The position numbers were made by a program, and so were the translations under genes. Below, piece by piece: positions 21,781 through 34,530 of a stretch of 64,000 nt of DNA; position 1 is the first letter of the stretch; each line of letters opens with the position of its first letter. The stretch comes from Cymbidium sinense (Eukaryota > Streptophyta > Magnoliopsida > Asparagales > Orchidaceae). Where the stretch lies: positions 49,978,703-50,042,702 of the forward strand of contig CM038214.1 in NCBI GenBank assembly GCA_021442155.1, in the 5' to 3' direction. Below the pieces are notes generated by a model. The model was given only the letters and a program-made list of their open reading frames with translations, was not told the DNA's origin and made no database searches.

Positions 21781-24299
21781 GGAAGTGAGGTAATCAAATG
21801 ACCTCGGGCTAAGGCCTCGTGTTCCCAGGATGTCCAAACTATATACCCATTACCATTCAATCTTATATAAATCAACGCATGAATAGTGGAAAGAGAACTC
21901 AACATTCATACACTTAAGCTATAGGCACATGCATTTCTTATGTATTTTTAACTAACATCATAACACATATTATTATTCATTTATAAGCTTTTGAAAAATA
22001 CAAATGAGTTTAATAGTGATAATAGCCACGCATATATTAAATTATATCAACAAATGCAAGCTTACATAAAGGAAATCCATTTTATTTTACTTGATTTTGA
22101 AAAGATGGATGCATGAATTAAAATGACAAACCAAATTTAACATGATTGGAAAGAGGACAATCAAATATAAGCATGTGATTGATTCAACCAAACTAGTTTT
22201 TAAGGACAATCAAATCAAATAAGATTATTTAAAGCAAACCAAAGCTTCTTTATTAATTAAGTTTTGGATTTGATTTGATTTAAAAAGGAGAAGAGAAATC
22301 ATCATTTCTTGTTTTAAACCCATTCCCACATTAGTGATTTGATTTAATTTATGAAAAATTAAGTTGATTTTATGGGTTAATTAAGTTGAACTCTTAATTG
22401 GAAGAATTAATTACCCTTACTTATGTCACCTTAAAGTAATTAACTAAATAATTATGAGCCAACATGATATGCATGGAAAATAAACTTGCAATGATCCTAG
22501 GAAATAAAAGGGGCCTAATGCAATTTGCTCATGATTAATAGTTAATTAGGTTAAGGGACTTAATTAATTACTCTTATGGTTTTCCACACATATGGACTAA
22601 CCATAATTTCATTAAACTCCTTTAGGTTATTAAACACCTAAAGATCCACCCCATGATTTAATTAATTAAGGTTTGATGTGTTTATGATTTCAATTTGATT
22701 AAGTGATTTAATTAATTAGTTAAATCTTAATTAATTTCATTTTTAAAAAGGGTGAAATGAACTTATGGAAAGGGGTCCCAACCATATTCCTTTGTTCACT
22801 TACTGTTGAACAATGATTAATAAACTTAATTAACCAATTTGTTACTATTCATGGGATTAATTAATCATTAATTAACTTAAAAGAGTAATTATGGTTTAAT
22901 TTGTCAATTTTACTAATTAATTAAGCAATAAATCCCAAAAAATTATGGGTGGCAGAGGTCATCCCATTAAATTAACCCACAAAATTTGGGATTAATTGCT
23001 CAAGTAATTAAGGAGTAATTAAGCTAATAATTTTGCAATTAAACTTTAATTACTAGTCAAAATTAGTTAAGATCATTTTTAATTAATTCAAATACCATTA
23101 AAATTAATATTTATTTGCATTTTTTTTTATTTATCTGATGTTCTATGATTTTAGAAGTTTCAGCCATCAAAATGATTAATTAAGCTAATCCTCTACGTGC
23201 ACCCTGATTGGCTACTTAAACTTATCCGGCTCAGCACTTACGTGGCAGTGGTGGATGCACTTTCTTGTTTGTCATCCGATCTAAGATCGGATGGCTATGA
23301 TTAATCCCACAGCTTAATAGGATTAAATGAGATTGATCTAACGAATTTAATCATGACCATCTATTTTGATCACGTGGAACGGACAGGGGAGAGAGGAGTC
23401 CATCCACCATTACTCACTTGATCTAAGCTTACCCAAGCTTGGATCAACTCCAAAAGGATCCCACATCTTCATGACATCGATCAGAGGGGTTCCAATGGTC
23501 AAGATCACATGAGATGAAATTTTTCTTCAAAAAGCTCCAACCCATTTTTTTGCCTAAGGATCAATTTTGGAAGAATACCACCGGAAAGACCGATGGTCAA
23601 TGATTGAGGAAGCTTCATCTAGTTGAGAAAGCCCTGTGTAAATTGGATCAATTCCTCGACGTTCACTCGAAAGGCCATGAACTGATGATTTGGAGCTCAA
23701 CTTTGATCAAGTCCCCCTCTAATGCTCAAGAAGCTTGGGAGATGATTCATTCTTGCTCAACAAGGCGTAGGGAAGGTGCCTTCAAAGTTAATTTGAGTTT
23801 GATGGAGAAATGGAGAAGTCAAAATGGGAATATTTTGAAATGGATGGGAATGAAATTTTTGATTGAGGAACGAGCTTGGGAACTTAGGAATGGGTCTAGC
23901 TCATCTTGGGTATAGGGCTCGAGGAATTATTTGTGTGTGTGTTTGAGTGGAAATGGGGATGTATACCCCTTCATCTTGATCGATGGTGGGATCGTTTGGC
24001 TTCTAGTGGCCATCCACCATCTCGTGGTGTCAGGTGGTAAGGAGGAGGTGAGTTGGCTCGCCTTGGTTGGTTGAAGGTGTGGAGGTGGCTACAAAGAGGA
24101 ATCATGGGTGTCCTATGGGTTTGAAATGCTCCAATAGGGGCTAGGTGATTTCACCTCCTATGGGTCATGGCCAACCCAACCACCCCTTGGGTCGCTGGAC
24201 AAGTGTCCTATGTGCCTAGTGGACCATTGGAAGAGTACCAAGCCAAGGAATGGAAATGACCACTTACATGGGTGATTTGTCTCATGTGATGCCCTTGAC
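21781..24299. other. 5' leader of copy B, no gene
   Basis: AT-rich leader with TTAATTAA words (to about 23370), then the conserved moderately GC-rich segment. A 103-codon frame at 23604-23915 is open here because of small deletions and is not preserved in A or D, so I do not call it. Confidence 0.55.
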
Positions 24300-25870
24300 C
24301 CAAGGGTAGAAGGATCATTTGGCATTGGATTTGATTTGGGTTGATTTGAAATGAGCCAAAAGTGGGTTAGCCCAAATTTCAAGTCAATTGTTGGTTGATT
24401 TGGTTTTCCTCAATTTGACTCATTTAGGTCAAATTGGGTTAGTTGGTCAAGTTGACAAATTAGTCAAATTGGGTCAAACCAAGGTTGGGCAAAGTTCATA
24501 TGATTATTTGGGATGTATTGGTTCAATTGTTTTGGTTTAGTTTGGCTTAGATTTGATTTTGGCTCATCTGAATTCATTTTGGTCAAATGGGTTAAGTTGA
24601 CCAATTTGATCAAATTGGCCAAATTAGCTTGGGTTTAGTTGACCAATTGAAGATGATTGTAGGCTTTGGTTTCAATTAATTTGGATTTGGTTTTGATTTT
24701 GGCCAACTTGAACCTTTAGGTCAATTTGGGCTATGTAGGTCAATTGGGTTCAATTGGGTCCAATCATGGCTTTGGTCAAGTTCAACAATCAATTTGGAAT
24801 GAACTTGAGTCATTGGTTGCAATCAATTTGGTTTATATTTTGATTTGACCCAATTTGGTCTTTTAGGTCAATTTGGGTCAACTTGGGTCAAGAGGGACAA
24901 ATGGGTTTGGTTTGACTCAATTGAAGGTCAAGTCATATTCAAATATTGATTTTGATTTGGTATGAATCATTGGTTTCAAGGGATTTGGCTTAGGTTGCAA
25001 TTTGGCTAGTTTGGGTTCATATGGGTTAAGGGGTTGACTTGGTCAAATGACCAAGTTGACTTGGTTTGACCCAATTTGTGATAATTAATCAACCTAGGGT
25101 GATCAACAATCATGATGGGAGGTTTTTATTAGCTTGGTTCAATCCAATTTGGGTAGGATTAGAACTTGGCTCAAATAGGTCAAATTGGCCACTTTGGGTC
25201 AAGTGGACCAATTGGGTTTAGTTGGCTTAATTTTTGGTTGAGTTTGAATTAGTTGAGTTTATATATGGATTTGGGATTGATATATAAATTCAATTGTAAT
25301 TAGCTTGGGTTCAAATGGGTTTTGGTTCATTTGAACATTTCAAGTCAAAAGGGTTAAGTTGGGTTTGACTTGGGTTGATTTTGGTTTGGCTTGATGATTG
25401 TAGATTTAATTTATATTTGTGAATATGATTGAAGGTATGATTGATTCATGAGAAAATCAATTGAATTTGGAATGAAGGAATTTGGCTAAGTCCATAGTTG
25501 GGTCATGTGGCTTTGGTTTGATTTTTATTTGGTTTGATTTAGTTTTGATGATTTAAATATATATTTTTCATTTCAATTTGTGAAGATTATTGAAAATATG
25601 ATTGATTTGTGAGAAAATCAATTGAGTTTGACTTGATTTGGATTAAGATTTGGCTATGTCCATGGATAGGAAGGATTTGATTTAATTTGATATAGTTTGA
25701 TTTAGTTTTGATCATTTGAATGTAGATTTGATTTATATTTAGGAAGATGATTGAAGATATAAATGATTATGAGAAAATCAATTGGTTTTGGATTGATTTG
25801 GATTAAGATTTAGCTAAGTCCATGGGATAGGTCATATGGCTTAGAAAGGGTTTCAAGTTTGGATTTGATC
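24300..25870 (+). repeat. TTTGGGTCAA domain and three ~150-bp units (copy B)
   Basis: Counterpart of 5061-6735 in copy A, including the inverted repeat at 25037-25056. The three GAGAAAATCAATTG units start near 25420, 25570 and 25740. Confidence 0.75.
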
Positions 25871-26177
25871 ATGGGCTTCAATCATTTGGTTTTGAAATTT
25901 GGGTTTGGATTTGATTTTAATGTTTTGAATTGAACTTGAGGTTTCGTTTTAGAAGGTGAACATTGATTGGATTTGGGTTGTAGGCTAGGTGAATTATCCT
26001 AATCTTTAAGGCATAACCTAATCATATGGTTAATCCTTCTAAGTCCTTAGGGTTAGGTTAAGTGTTTACCTAATTATTAGAAGTGTCTTATGACTAGAAG
26101 TCTTAGTGCCTAGAAGACTCCTAAGTCTAAGATGGGAAGATTGAATCAGCACTCCAAAAGTGAGGTCAACAGGCCTT
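25871..26177. other. Spacer between GTCAA domain and protease (copy B)
   Basis: Contains GGCATAACCTAATC and TCTAAGTCCTTAGG stretches that copy A lacks (deleted there near 6880), followed by CTAAGATGGGAAGATTGAAT, common to all four copies. No gene recognised. Confidence 0.45.
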
Positions 26178-26541
26178 ATGCTCTATAGTGTTGCCCTTAG
26201 AGATAGATGATTGGAAGACTGAAGCCATGTTTCATATTATATACTCGGATATATCTTTCAATGCTTTATTTGGGAGACCATGGATACATGAGAACAACAT
26301 AGTTCCATTCCTTCTACCTCAATGTATGAAGTTTGTGAGAGGTGGGATCGTCTGCTATGTTAAAAGAGATCTCAAGCCATTTACAGTTCATGAGGTCAAC
26401 ATATGTGAGGATGTGTCTTACTACCTCCCTCAAAATCAGCAAGTCTATTCTCGTGAACTTGGCCAAAGTTTAAAAATAAAAGAAAAAGAAAATGATAAAA
26501 GAAGAGAAAAAGAAATAGAGAATAAAAGAGAAAATGACTAA
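26178..26541 (+). pseudogene. Aspartic protease C-terminal part and Lys/Glu linker, copy B
   Basis: An open stretch from 26188 gives LPLEIDDWKTEAMFHIIY, SFNALFGRPWIHENNIVP, QCMKFVRGG and VYSRELGQSLK, then a charged tail of K, E and R. This is the best preserved protease end in the window, with no internal stop. The upstream frame, which should hold the DTGA active site, is closed by a TAG at 26185-26187. The charged tail is the linker toward RT. Confidence 0.8.
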
Positions 26542-27560
26542 GGGCAAAATTAGACTTGGAGGATGAAGTGGAGCCTTACATTAGATTCCACCCACGTTTA
26601 TTCAACATATGAGGAAGAGGCTGACCTAGAGAAGAGGCCCTAGGGTGCAAAACCTCTTTATTGGCCACCCAATAAAAGGTATGTCCACTAGAGTACACTA
26701 TCCATATAGACTTAGAATCTAGTTCATAGGATGAGTCTTATATGGTTAGCACACCACCACTCTTCTCAAGTAGATTCCCTTGGAGGTAACACTTGAGCCA
26801 GTAGCATGAAGACCGGTTCCAAAGCAAAGCATAAGTGTATCCAAGTCTATATGTGAAATAGTTAGTTATCTTGAGAACTTATCTCGACTTTCCTCAAAAG
26901 CTAAGGCTTGGTGGTTAAGGAAGCTCTTAAGTCATCTACAAGTGTGAAGACTCAGAGGTTCTTTCTGGGAGCATCATCCTCAAGCCAAGAAGTTGATGTA
27001 GAACTTGAGGATGATTCATATAAAGATTTAATTGAATTACTTTTTGATTGGTACTTGCTTTGTGTTCATAATTTAGCAAAGAAAGGGTTAATCCCACATA
27101 CTTGGTCAAAGCATATTAGGCTACTGAAAGAATATGGAAGTATAAATATAAGCTCTCAATCAAGACCGGGACTAGGATTCGATAGTGGGTCCAATCGATG
27201 ATGATTACTTGCTTAGTCATTACCAATCATTTGGAATCGATAGGTTCTTTTCAAATCACATTAACTCATATGAGGAGTTGTGCTTAGAAACTGATGATCT
27301 ATGATTTTGAATTCAAAGATGCACCACCAGTTCAAGAAGAGATCAAGTCAACCATCGATGAGCTCAAGAAATCAACTTAGAACTGAGAAGATCCCGACAT
27401 ACATCAATTTTTTTATTGAATGAAATTAAAACCAATGACTTATTGGCTATTGACTAAGTTTAAGGGCTACTGCATGGAGTTATGAAGAGATGCATGATTG
27501 GCTCTAACATAGTCCATAAACTAGTAATATAGAGCTAAACCCTATCAAGAAAGCTCTTAG
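26542..27560 (+). pseudogene. Pre-RT region of pol, copy B (broken)
   Basis: An open part at 26908-27201 gives SVKTQRFFLGASSSSQEVDV, ELEDDSYKDLIELLFDWYLL and VHNLAKKGLIPHTWSKHI. The CAG at 26953-26955 is intact where A and C have a stop. Downstream text is frameshifted; compared with D it has lost CAGCT, CTA and similar bits near 26690. Confidence 0.65.
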
Positions 27561-28090
27561 ACACATACGATTAGACATAGAACAACTGGTCATTTATGAA
27601 GTCAAGAAATCAATGATGGCTTCATTCAAGAAGAAAAATACCCTACCTGGTTAGCCAATGTCATCCTAGTTAAGAAAAAGAATGTCTAAATTCACAATGC
27701 ATTGATTTTTGGGATTTAAATAAGGCATGTTGAAAAGATGAATTTCCACCAATCCTAGAGTCGATGGTGGACATTGCCTCATCTCATGCAGTATTCTCCT
27801 TCATGGATGGCTCATTTGGATATAACTAAATAAACATGGCCCTTGAAGATGAAAGAAACACTACTTTTAGAACCTTGATTAAAATCTATTACTATAAGGT
27901 CATGCCTTTTAGCCTTAAAAATGCCAACATACCAGGCAATGAATCAATCTTGAACTCATTCATCATCAAGTCAAGTGCAATGATGATTTCATGCTCAAAA
28001 GTAGAGAAATGGAAGACCATCTCTTTGACTTGAGAGTAGTTTTCAAACATTTAAGATAATTTAACCAAAATGAATCAGTTTGCATTTGGA
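27561..28090 (+). pseudogene. Reverse transcriptase, copy B (broken)
   Basis: Visible blocks: ILVKKKN, MVDIASSHAVFSFMDGS, MALEDERNTTFRTLIKIYYY and KVMPFSLKNAN. The active site reads NDD at 27979-27987, against NVDD in copy D, so a Val codon is missing. Several frameshifts. Confidence 0.75.
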
Positions 28091-28790
28091 GTAGCTTTAG
28101 CAAAATTTCTGGTTTGTTGTCGACACCATGGAATTGAAATTGATTTGAGAAGATCAAGCATATTAAAAATGCCACCCCCTAAAAGTTTAACTCAACTAAG
28201 ATCATTCCAAGGGCGGTTGGAATATCTAAGATGCTTTATAGCTAACTTATCAAGAAAATGTCATCCATTTTCAACACTTGTCAAAAAGGATGCCCAGTTC
28301 AAGCGGGATGACAAGTATGAGCATGCCTTCGAAGACATCAAGCATTACCTGATGACGTTGCCGATTCTAGTAGCCCTTTTCCTGGGCAAGCCACCCATAC
28401 TTTACACTACTACATTAGAAGACTCCCTTGGTGCTTTGTTGGCCCAAGCCAATGATGAAGAAAAGGAAAATGTACTCTCTACTACTCCCATCGCCTCTAA
28501 TCCATGCCGAGGCTAATTATCCACCCATTGAGATGCCTAGCTTTAATTTTTGTATCCCAAAAGCTATAGCACTACATGCTTTCTCATAAGGTGAACTTAA
28601 TCTCTATGATAAATCCAATTATAGTATCTCATGACATGGCCAACGCATGCTATCCGACGGCATGATGGTCCATGATCCTCTCAGCTTGACATTACCTTCT
28701 TACCCCTCCATGTGAAAGGACAAGAGCAAGTGATTTCTTAGAAGACACCCACTTCCCCGACCCGCTTAGTGATGATCTCCCTGATGAACA
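28091..28790 (+). pseudogene. RT connection and RNase H, copy B
   Basis: Open at 28070-28516. The order is GIEIDL, MPPPKSLTQLRSFQGRLEYL, RCFIANLSRKCHPFSTLVKK, DDKYEHAFEDIKHYLM, then LYTTTLEDSLGALLAQANDE, the start of RNase H. After 28516 the frame is lost, with YLSRR-type text only in part. Confidence 0.75.
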
Positions 28791-29448
28791 AATCATGAAC
28801 TTAGGGGATACTAGTATTTACTATTGGGAGATGTACCATGATGGTGCACCTTCCTCTCAAAGAGGAGAAGAACCACAATCTACTATTCAAGGAAAGGTAG
28901 CGATAGGAATAGTTCTCTTAACTCTGGACTACGATGTGATGAGATTATCATATCATCTATCCAATCCTTGCACCAAAACAAAGCTCAATATGAAGCTGAT
29001 TGATGGTGAGTTATCTGCTACTCTAAGCATCCAAACATCAACATCTTTGGGATTCTCAAGTTATTAACCAAATCACGGGTCCTATAAGGTTATAAAGCCC
29101 AAGCTCCATCACTACCATAAGTACACCATGGAGTTGTTGGCCCAAATCCAAGAGGTTACCATTTATAAGATTCCTCGAGAGAGACAGATAGATATATGCT
29201 TTAGCCAAGCATGCCAAGGAGTTGGCATGTCCGGAGGATGAGTCCATATCAATAAAGGTCCAAAATAGATAAGTCTTATCCATTATTGATACTGAACTCA
29301 TCAAAAAGTACTCTCTTAAAGGGGAGGTTGCCATTGCAAAGAAGGATGAGAGTTAGATTGAGGCAAACCATTCATGGATTACCTAAATAAAGGAAAACTA
29401 CCTCAAGAGAAGTCTTAAGCCCATCGACAAGCAGAGAGCAATTTTCTT
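28791..29448 (+). pseudogene. Second (archaeal-type) RNase H, copy B, up to the gap
   Basis: Open at 28795-29067. It gives LGDTSIYYWEMYHDGAPSSQ with the first catalytic Asp, then IVLLTLDYDVMRLSYHLSNP. The NKAEYEAL block is distorted to TKLNMKL by a frameshift. Text of the integrase linker follows and is cut at 29448. Confidence 0.7.
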
Positions 29449-29548
29449 NNNNNNNNNNNNNNNNNNNNNNNNNNNNNNNNNNNNNNNNNNNNNNNNNNNN
29501 NNNNNNNNNNNNNNNNNNNNNNNNNNNNNNNNNNNNNNNNNNNNNNNN
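29449..29548. other. Assembly gap (100 N)
   Basis: Exactly 100 N, the usual placeholder for a scaffold gap of unknown size. The left side ends in copy B just before integrase; the right side resumes in a copy-A-type leader. The two flanks are not contiguous parts of one element. Confidence 0.99.
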
Positions 29549-30049
29549 ATTAATTGAGTTTGAAATAGAAATGGGAAGTTAGGTCAAAATGGGAGTGTCT
29601 TATTTTGAGAGGCAGGAATGGCATTTTGATCGAGGAACAAGCTTGGGAGCTTAGGGCATGGCTCTTGGCTTGTCTTGGTAGCTAGGGATGTGAGGAATGA
29701 TTTTTGTGTGTGTTTGAATGGAAATGAGGGGGTGTTGAGCTTCTAGTGGTCCGACCATCTCAGGGAGTCATGGGTGGCAGAGAGAAGGTGAGCTAGCTCG
29801 GCTTGGTTGGTTGAAGGTGTTGAGCTGGCTGCCAAGGAGGAATCATGGGTGTCCTATGGATTCCAAATGCTCCAATGGGGAGAGTGAGGTGATTTCACCT
29901 CCCATGGGTCATGGTCATTTGAACCACCCAGGTCGGTTGCTGTCTTAGGTGCTTAGGTGGACCATTGGGAGAGTACCAAGTGGCCAAGGAATGGAAATGA
30001 CCACACTTGGGTGATTTGTCTCATGTGATGCCCTTGACCCAAGGATAGA
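29549..30049. other. Leader remainder of copy C, no gene
   Basis: Counterpart of 4730-5200 in copy A. Small deletions relative to A include AG from a TCAGG near 29935. Confidence 0.5.
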
Positions 30050-31600
30050 ATGATCATTCAGCATTGGATTTGATTTGGGCGAATTGAAAAGAGAAAGTGG
30101 GTTCGCCCAAATTTCAAGTCAATTTAAGTTGATTTGGTTAGGTTTGGCTCAATTTGACTCATTTGGGTCAAATTGGGTTAGGTTGGGTAAAGTTGATCAA
30201 TTGGTCAAATTTGGTCAAACCAAGGGTTGGGCCAAGTTCATATGATTATTTGGGATGTCTTGGTTAATTGGTTTGGTTTAGTTTGGCTTATATTTGATTT
30301 TGGCTCATTTGAATTCATTTGGGTCAAATGTGTTAGTTGACTAATTTGGCCAAATTGGCCAATTAGCTTGGGTTGGGTGTTGGTTTGGGTTTAGTTGACC
30401 CATTGAAGATGATTAGGCTTTGGTTTCAATTAATTTGGATTTGGTTTTGATTTAGGCCAACTTGAACCTTTAGGTCAATTTGGGCTAAAGTATTGAGTTC
30501 AATTGGGTCCAATCATGACTTTGGTCAAGTTCAACAATCAATTTTGAATGAATTTGAGCCATTAGTTGAAATCAATTTGGTTTATATTTTGATTTGACCC
30601 AATTTAGTCTTTTAGGTCAATTTGGGTCAACTTGGGTCAAGAGGGTCAATTCAGTTTGGTTTGACTCAATTAAAGGTCATGTCATATTCAAATATTGATT
30701 TTGATTTGGTATGAATCATTGGTTTCAAGGGAATTGGCTTAGGTTGCAATTTGGCTAGTTTGGGTTCATATGGGTTAAGGGGTTCACTTGGTCAAATGAC
30801 CAAGTTGACTTGGTTTGACCTAATTTATGACAAACCTAGGGTGATCAACAATCATGATGGGAGGTTTTGTTGGCTTGGTTCAATCCAATCAATCTACTTG
30901 GGTAGGATTAAATCTAAAAAACAATTGGCCACTTTTGGTCAAGTGGACCAATAAGTTTAGTTGGATTTTTTGCTGAGTTTGATTTAGTTGAGTTTATGCA
31001 TGAATTTGGATTGATATATAAATTCAATTAATAGCTTGGGTTCAAATGGGTTTTGGTTCATTTGAACATTTCAAGTCTAAAGGGAAGTTGGGTTTGACTT
31101 GGGTTGATTTTGGTTTTGATAGTTGTATATTTCATTTATATTTGTGAATATGATTGAAGGTATGATTGATTCATGAGAAAATCAATTGAATTTGGGTTTT
31201 GGAATGAAAATTTTTGGCTAAGTCCATGGAGTTGGGTCATGTGGTTTAGGTTTAGATTTTGATTTGATTTGATTTAGTCTTGATGAATTAAATGCATATT
31301 TCATTTATGTTTGTGAAGATGATTGAAAATATGATTGATTTATGAGAAAATCAATTGAGTTTGACTTGATTTGGATTAAGATTTGGCTAAGTCCATGGAT
31401 AAGTCATATGGCTTAGAAGGGTTTTGAATTAATTCTATTTAGTTTTGATCATTTGAATGTAGATTTGGTTCATATTTAGGAAGATGATTGAAGATATAAA
31501 TTGATTATGAGAAAATCAATTAATTTTGGATTTATTTGAATTAAGATTTGGCTAAGTCCATGGGATAGGTCATATGGCTTAAGAAGGGTTTCAAGTTTGG
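30050..31600 (+). repeat. TTTGGGTCAA domain and three ~150-bp units (copy C)
   Basis: Counterpart of 5061-6735. The inverted repeat is at 30786-30805. The GAGAAAATCAATT units begin near 31135, 31295 and 31470. Short frames on either strand are not conserved. Confidence 0.75.
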
Positions 31601-31844
31601 ATTTGATCATGGGATTTAATCTTTTGATTTTATAATTTATGTTTGGATTTGGATTTGAATTTGATGTTTGAATTGAACTTGAGGTTTGGTTTGAGAAGGT
31701 GAACATGGATTGGATTTGGGTTGTAAGGTAGGTGGATTATCCTAATTGTTAGAAGTATCTTATGACTAGAGAAGTCTTAGTGTCTAGAAGACTCCTAAGT
31801 CTAAGATGGGAAGATTGAATCAACACTCCAAAACTGAGGTCAAC

Positions 31845-32235
31845 AAGCCATAGGCTCCATTGTGTTGCCCTTGGAGATAGATGATTGGTAGACCGAAGCA
31901 AAGTTTCACATTATAGACTTTGATACATATTTCAACACTTTTCTTGGGAGACCATGAATACAAGAGAACAACATAGTTTCATCCTCTCTACATCAGTGTA
32001 TGAAGTTTGTGAGAGGTGGGATCGTCTACTATGTCAAAGGAGATCTCAAGCTATTTACAGTTCATGAGGTTGGCATATATGAGGATGCGGCTTACTACCT
32101 CCCTCAAAATAAACAAGTCTATTCTCGTGAACTTAAAGTTTAAAATAAAAGAAATATAAAGAAAAGAAAATGAAAGAGAAAATAAAAAAAGAAAAGAAAA
32201 TAGAAAATGAAAAAGAAAATAAAATGGAGTGGAAA
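31845..32235 (+). pseudogene. Aspartic protease C-terminal part and linker, copy C (broken)
   Basis: The frame gives LPLEIDDW, stop, TEAKFHIIDFDTYFNTFLGRP, stop, IQENNIV. TAG at 31889-31891 and TGA at 31955-31957 are the same two stops as in copy A. GGIVYYVKGDLKLFTVHEVG follows intact, then the purine-rich Lys/Glu linker. Confidence 0.75.
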
Positions 32236-33345
32236 TATACTTGGAGGAGGAAGTGGAGCCTAACATTAGATTCCACCCACTGTTCATTATTCCATTCAAA
32301 CATATGGGTAGGATGACCTAACCTCCATAAGGGGAAGAGGCCGTGAGGAGGTGGAAAACCTCCTTTTTGGCCAATCAATAGAAGATATGTCCCAACTACT
32401 AGTAGTACACCTGCTATCAATATAAACTAAGAATCTAGTTCATAAGATGAGTCTTATATGGTTAGCACATAAGCCAGCTCTTCTTAATAGTAGATTCCCT
32501 TGGAGGTGACACTTGAGCTAGATAGTGATGAAGATCGGCTTCAAAGCAAAGCATAAGTGTACCCAAGTCTATATGTGAAACAAGTTAGGCATCAGTTGGA
32601 AACTCTAACCCCACTTTCCTCTCAAAAAGTTAAGGGTTTAGTAGTTAAGAAAGCCCTAAGTCATCCTAAGGTGTGAAGACTTAGAGGTTCTTTCTGGGAG
32701 CATCATCCTCAAGTCAAGAAGTTGATGTAGAACTTGAGGATGATTCATATAAAGATTTAATAGAATTATCATTCGATTGGTACTTGTCTTGTGTTCATAA
32801 TTTACCAAAGAAAGGGTCAATCACACATACTTGGTAAAAGTGCAGGTCAGACTACTTCGAGAGAATATGGAAGAACAAATGTAAAAGCTCTCAATCAAGA
32901 CTAGAACTAGGATTCAATACATTGGGTCTAGTTGATGTTGATGATTATTACTTAGTGATTACCAATCATTTGGAATTTGATAGGTTCTTTTCAAATCACA
33001 TTAACTCATATGAGGAGTTGTGCTTAGAAACATCAGATGATCTAGATGATTTTAAAGTCAAAGATGCACTACCAGAGTTCGAAGAAGAGATAAAGTCAAA
33101 CATCGATAAGCTTAAGGAAATCAACTTAAGAACTGATGAAAATCCATGCCCGACATACATCAGTTCTTTATTGAATGAAATTGAAACCAATGACTTAGTT
33201 AGGCTATCGACTGAGTTGAAGGACTACTTTGCATGGAGTTATAAAGAGATGCCTAGATTGGCTCCTGACATAGTGGTCCATAAACTAATAATAGAGCTTA
33301 CTGCTAACCCTATCAAGCAAGCTCCTAGATGCATGTGATTAGACA
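32236..33345 (+). pseudogene. Pre-RT region of pol, copy C
   Basis: This is the cleanest pre-RT copy. An open stretch at 32922-33338 gives GLVDVDDYYLVITNHLEFDR, a charged part, then LSTELKDYFAWSYKEMPRLA and PDIVVHKLIIELTANPIKQA. The FAWSYKEMP motif marks the start of the RT module (the family has FAWSYDEMPGLDP). Stop TAG at 32682-32684 further up matches copy A. Confidence 0.75.
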
Positions 33346-33870
33346 TAGAACAATAGGTCATTTATGAAGTCAAAAAATTGGTCGATGTTGGCTTCATCTG
33401 AGAGAAAAAATACCCTACCTAGTTAGCCAGTTTCATCCTAGTTAAGAAAAAGAATGGCCAAATTCACATATGCGTAGATTTTAGGGATTTAAATAAGCAT
33501 GTCCAAAAGATGAATTTCCACTTCCAATCCTAGTGATGGTGACATTTCATCCGATGCGCCTTCTTTTCATGGATGGCTCATCTAGATATAACCAAATAAA
33601 GATGGCCCTTGAAGATGAAAGAAACATTACTTTAGAACCATCAAAATCTATTGCTATAAGGTCATGCCTTTAGAATTAAAAATAACAATGTTACATACCA
33701 ACATGCTATGACTCAAATCTTGATGAACTCATTCATCAAGTCGAAGTACTATGTCAATGATCTCGTGATCAAAAGTAGAAAAGAAAAGACCATCTCTTTG
33801 ACTTGAGAGTACAGTAAGATAATTAAACCTCAAAATGAACCCTCTGAACTGTACATTCAGAGTAGCTTCA
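33346..33870 (+). pseudogene. Reverse transcriptase, copy C (broken, active site altered)
   Basis: Blocks as in copy A: LVKKKNGQIHICVDFRDLNK, FMDGSSRYNQIKMALEDE, YCYKVMP. YVND replaces YVDD at 33750-33761, as in A. Extra small deletions near 33530 and 33640 shift the frame. Confidence 0.8.
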
Positions 33871-34530
33871 GGGAAATTCCTTGGGTTTGTTGTCTAACAC
33901 TAGGGAATTGAAATCGATCTAGAGACGATCAAGGCGATATTAGAAATTCCACTCCATTAAAGTTTAACTCAACTCAGATCATTCCAAGGGTGATTGGCAT
34001 ATCTAAGATGCTTTATATCCAACTTATCAAAAAGATGTCAGCCATTCTCAACACTTATCAAAAAGGATGGCAAGTTTAGGTGGGATGACAAGTGTGAGCA
34101 TGCCTTCAAAGACATCAAGCATTACCTGATGTTGCCACCGAGTCTAATAGCCCCTATCTTGAGCAAGCCGCTCAAACTTTACACTACTGTGTTAGACCCC
34201 TAGCTTTTTGGCCAAAGCCAATGATGGAGGGAAGGAAAATACCCTCCACTACCTACCGCCGCATCTAATCCAAGGCTAATTATCCACCCATTGAAAAGCA
34301 TTGCTAGCTTTAATCTCTGCATCCCAAAAGCTACAACACAACATGCTTCCATATAAGGTGAACTTAATCTCTAGGATTAATCTAATACAGTATCTCATGA
34401 CATACCGATGCTATCCGATTGGAAAATGGTCCATGATCCTCTCGTTTGACATTACCTTCATACCCTCTGGTGGAAAGGACAAGCTTAGATTTCTTAGCAA
34501 AGACACCCACTTCCCACTCTAGTGATGATC
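33871..34530 (+). pseudogene. RT connection and RNase H, copy C (broken)
   Basis: Open at 33994-34203: AYLRCFISNLSKRCQPFSTL, IKKDGKFRWDDKCEHAFKDI, KHYLMLPPSLIAPILSKPLK, LYTTVLD. The end of RNase H is frameshifted but FLSKDTHF is readable near 34500. Confidence 0.75.

Larger units (their letters stand above)
21781..29448 (+). mobile_element. Composite repeat copy B: Tat-lineage retrotransposon, cut by the assembly gap
   Basis: Same order as copy A from the GGAAGTGAGG core onward, but it breaks off at the N gap before integrase. Its protease and linker keep residues that A and C have lost, and it groups with copy D. The 5' ~2.3 kb of copy A is absent. Confidence 0.8.

Noticed and set aside
23604..23915. 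103-codon frame in the copy B leader
   Set aside because: Open only because of small deletions compared with A and D.
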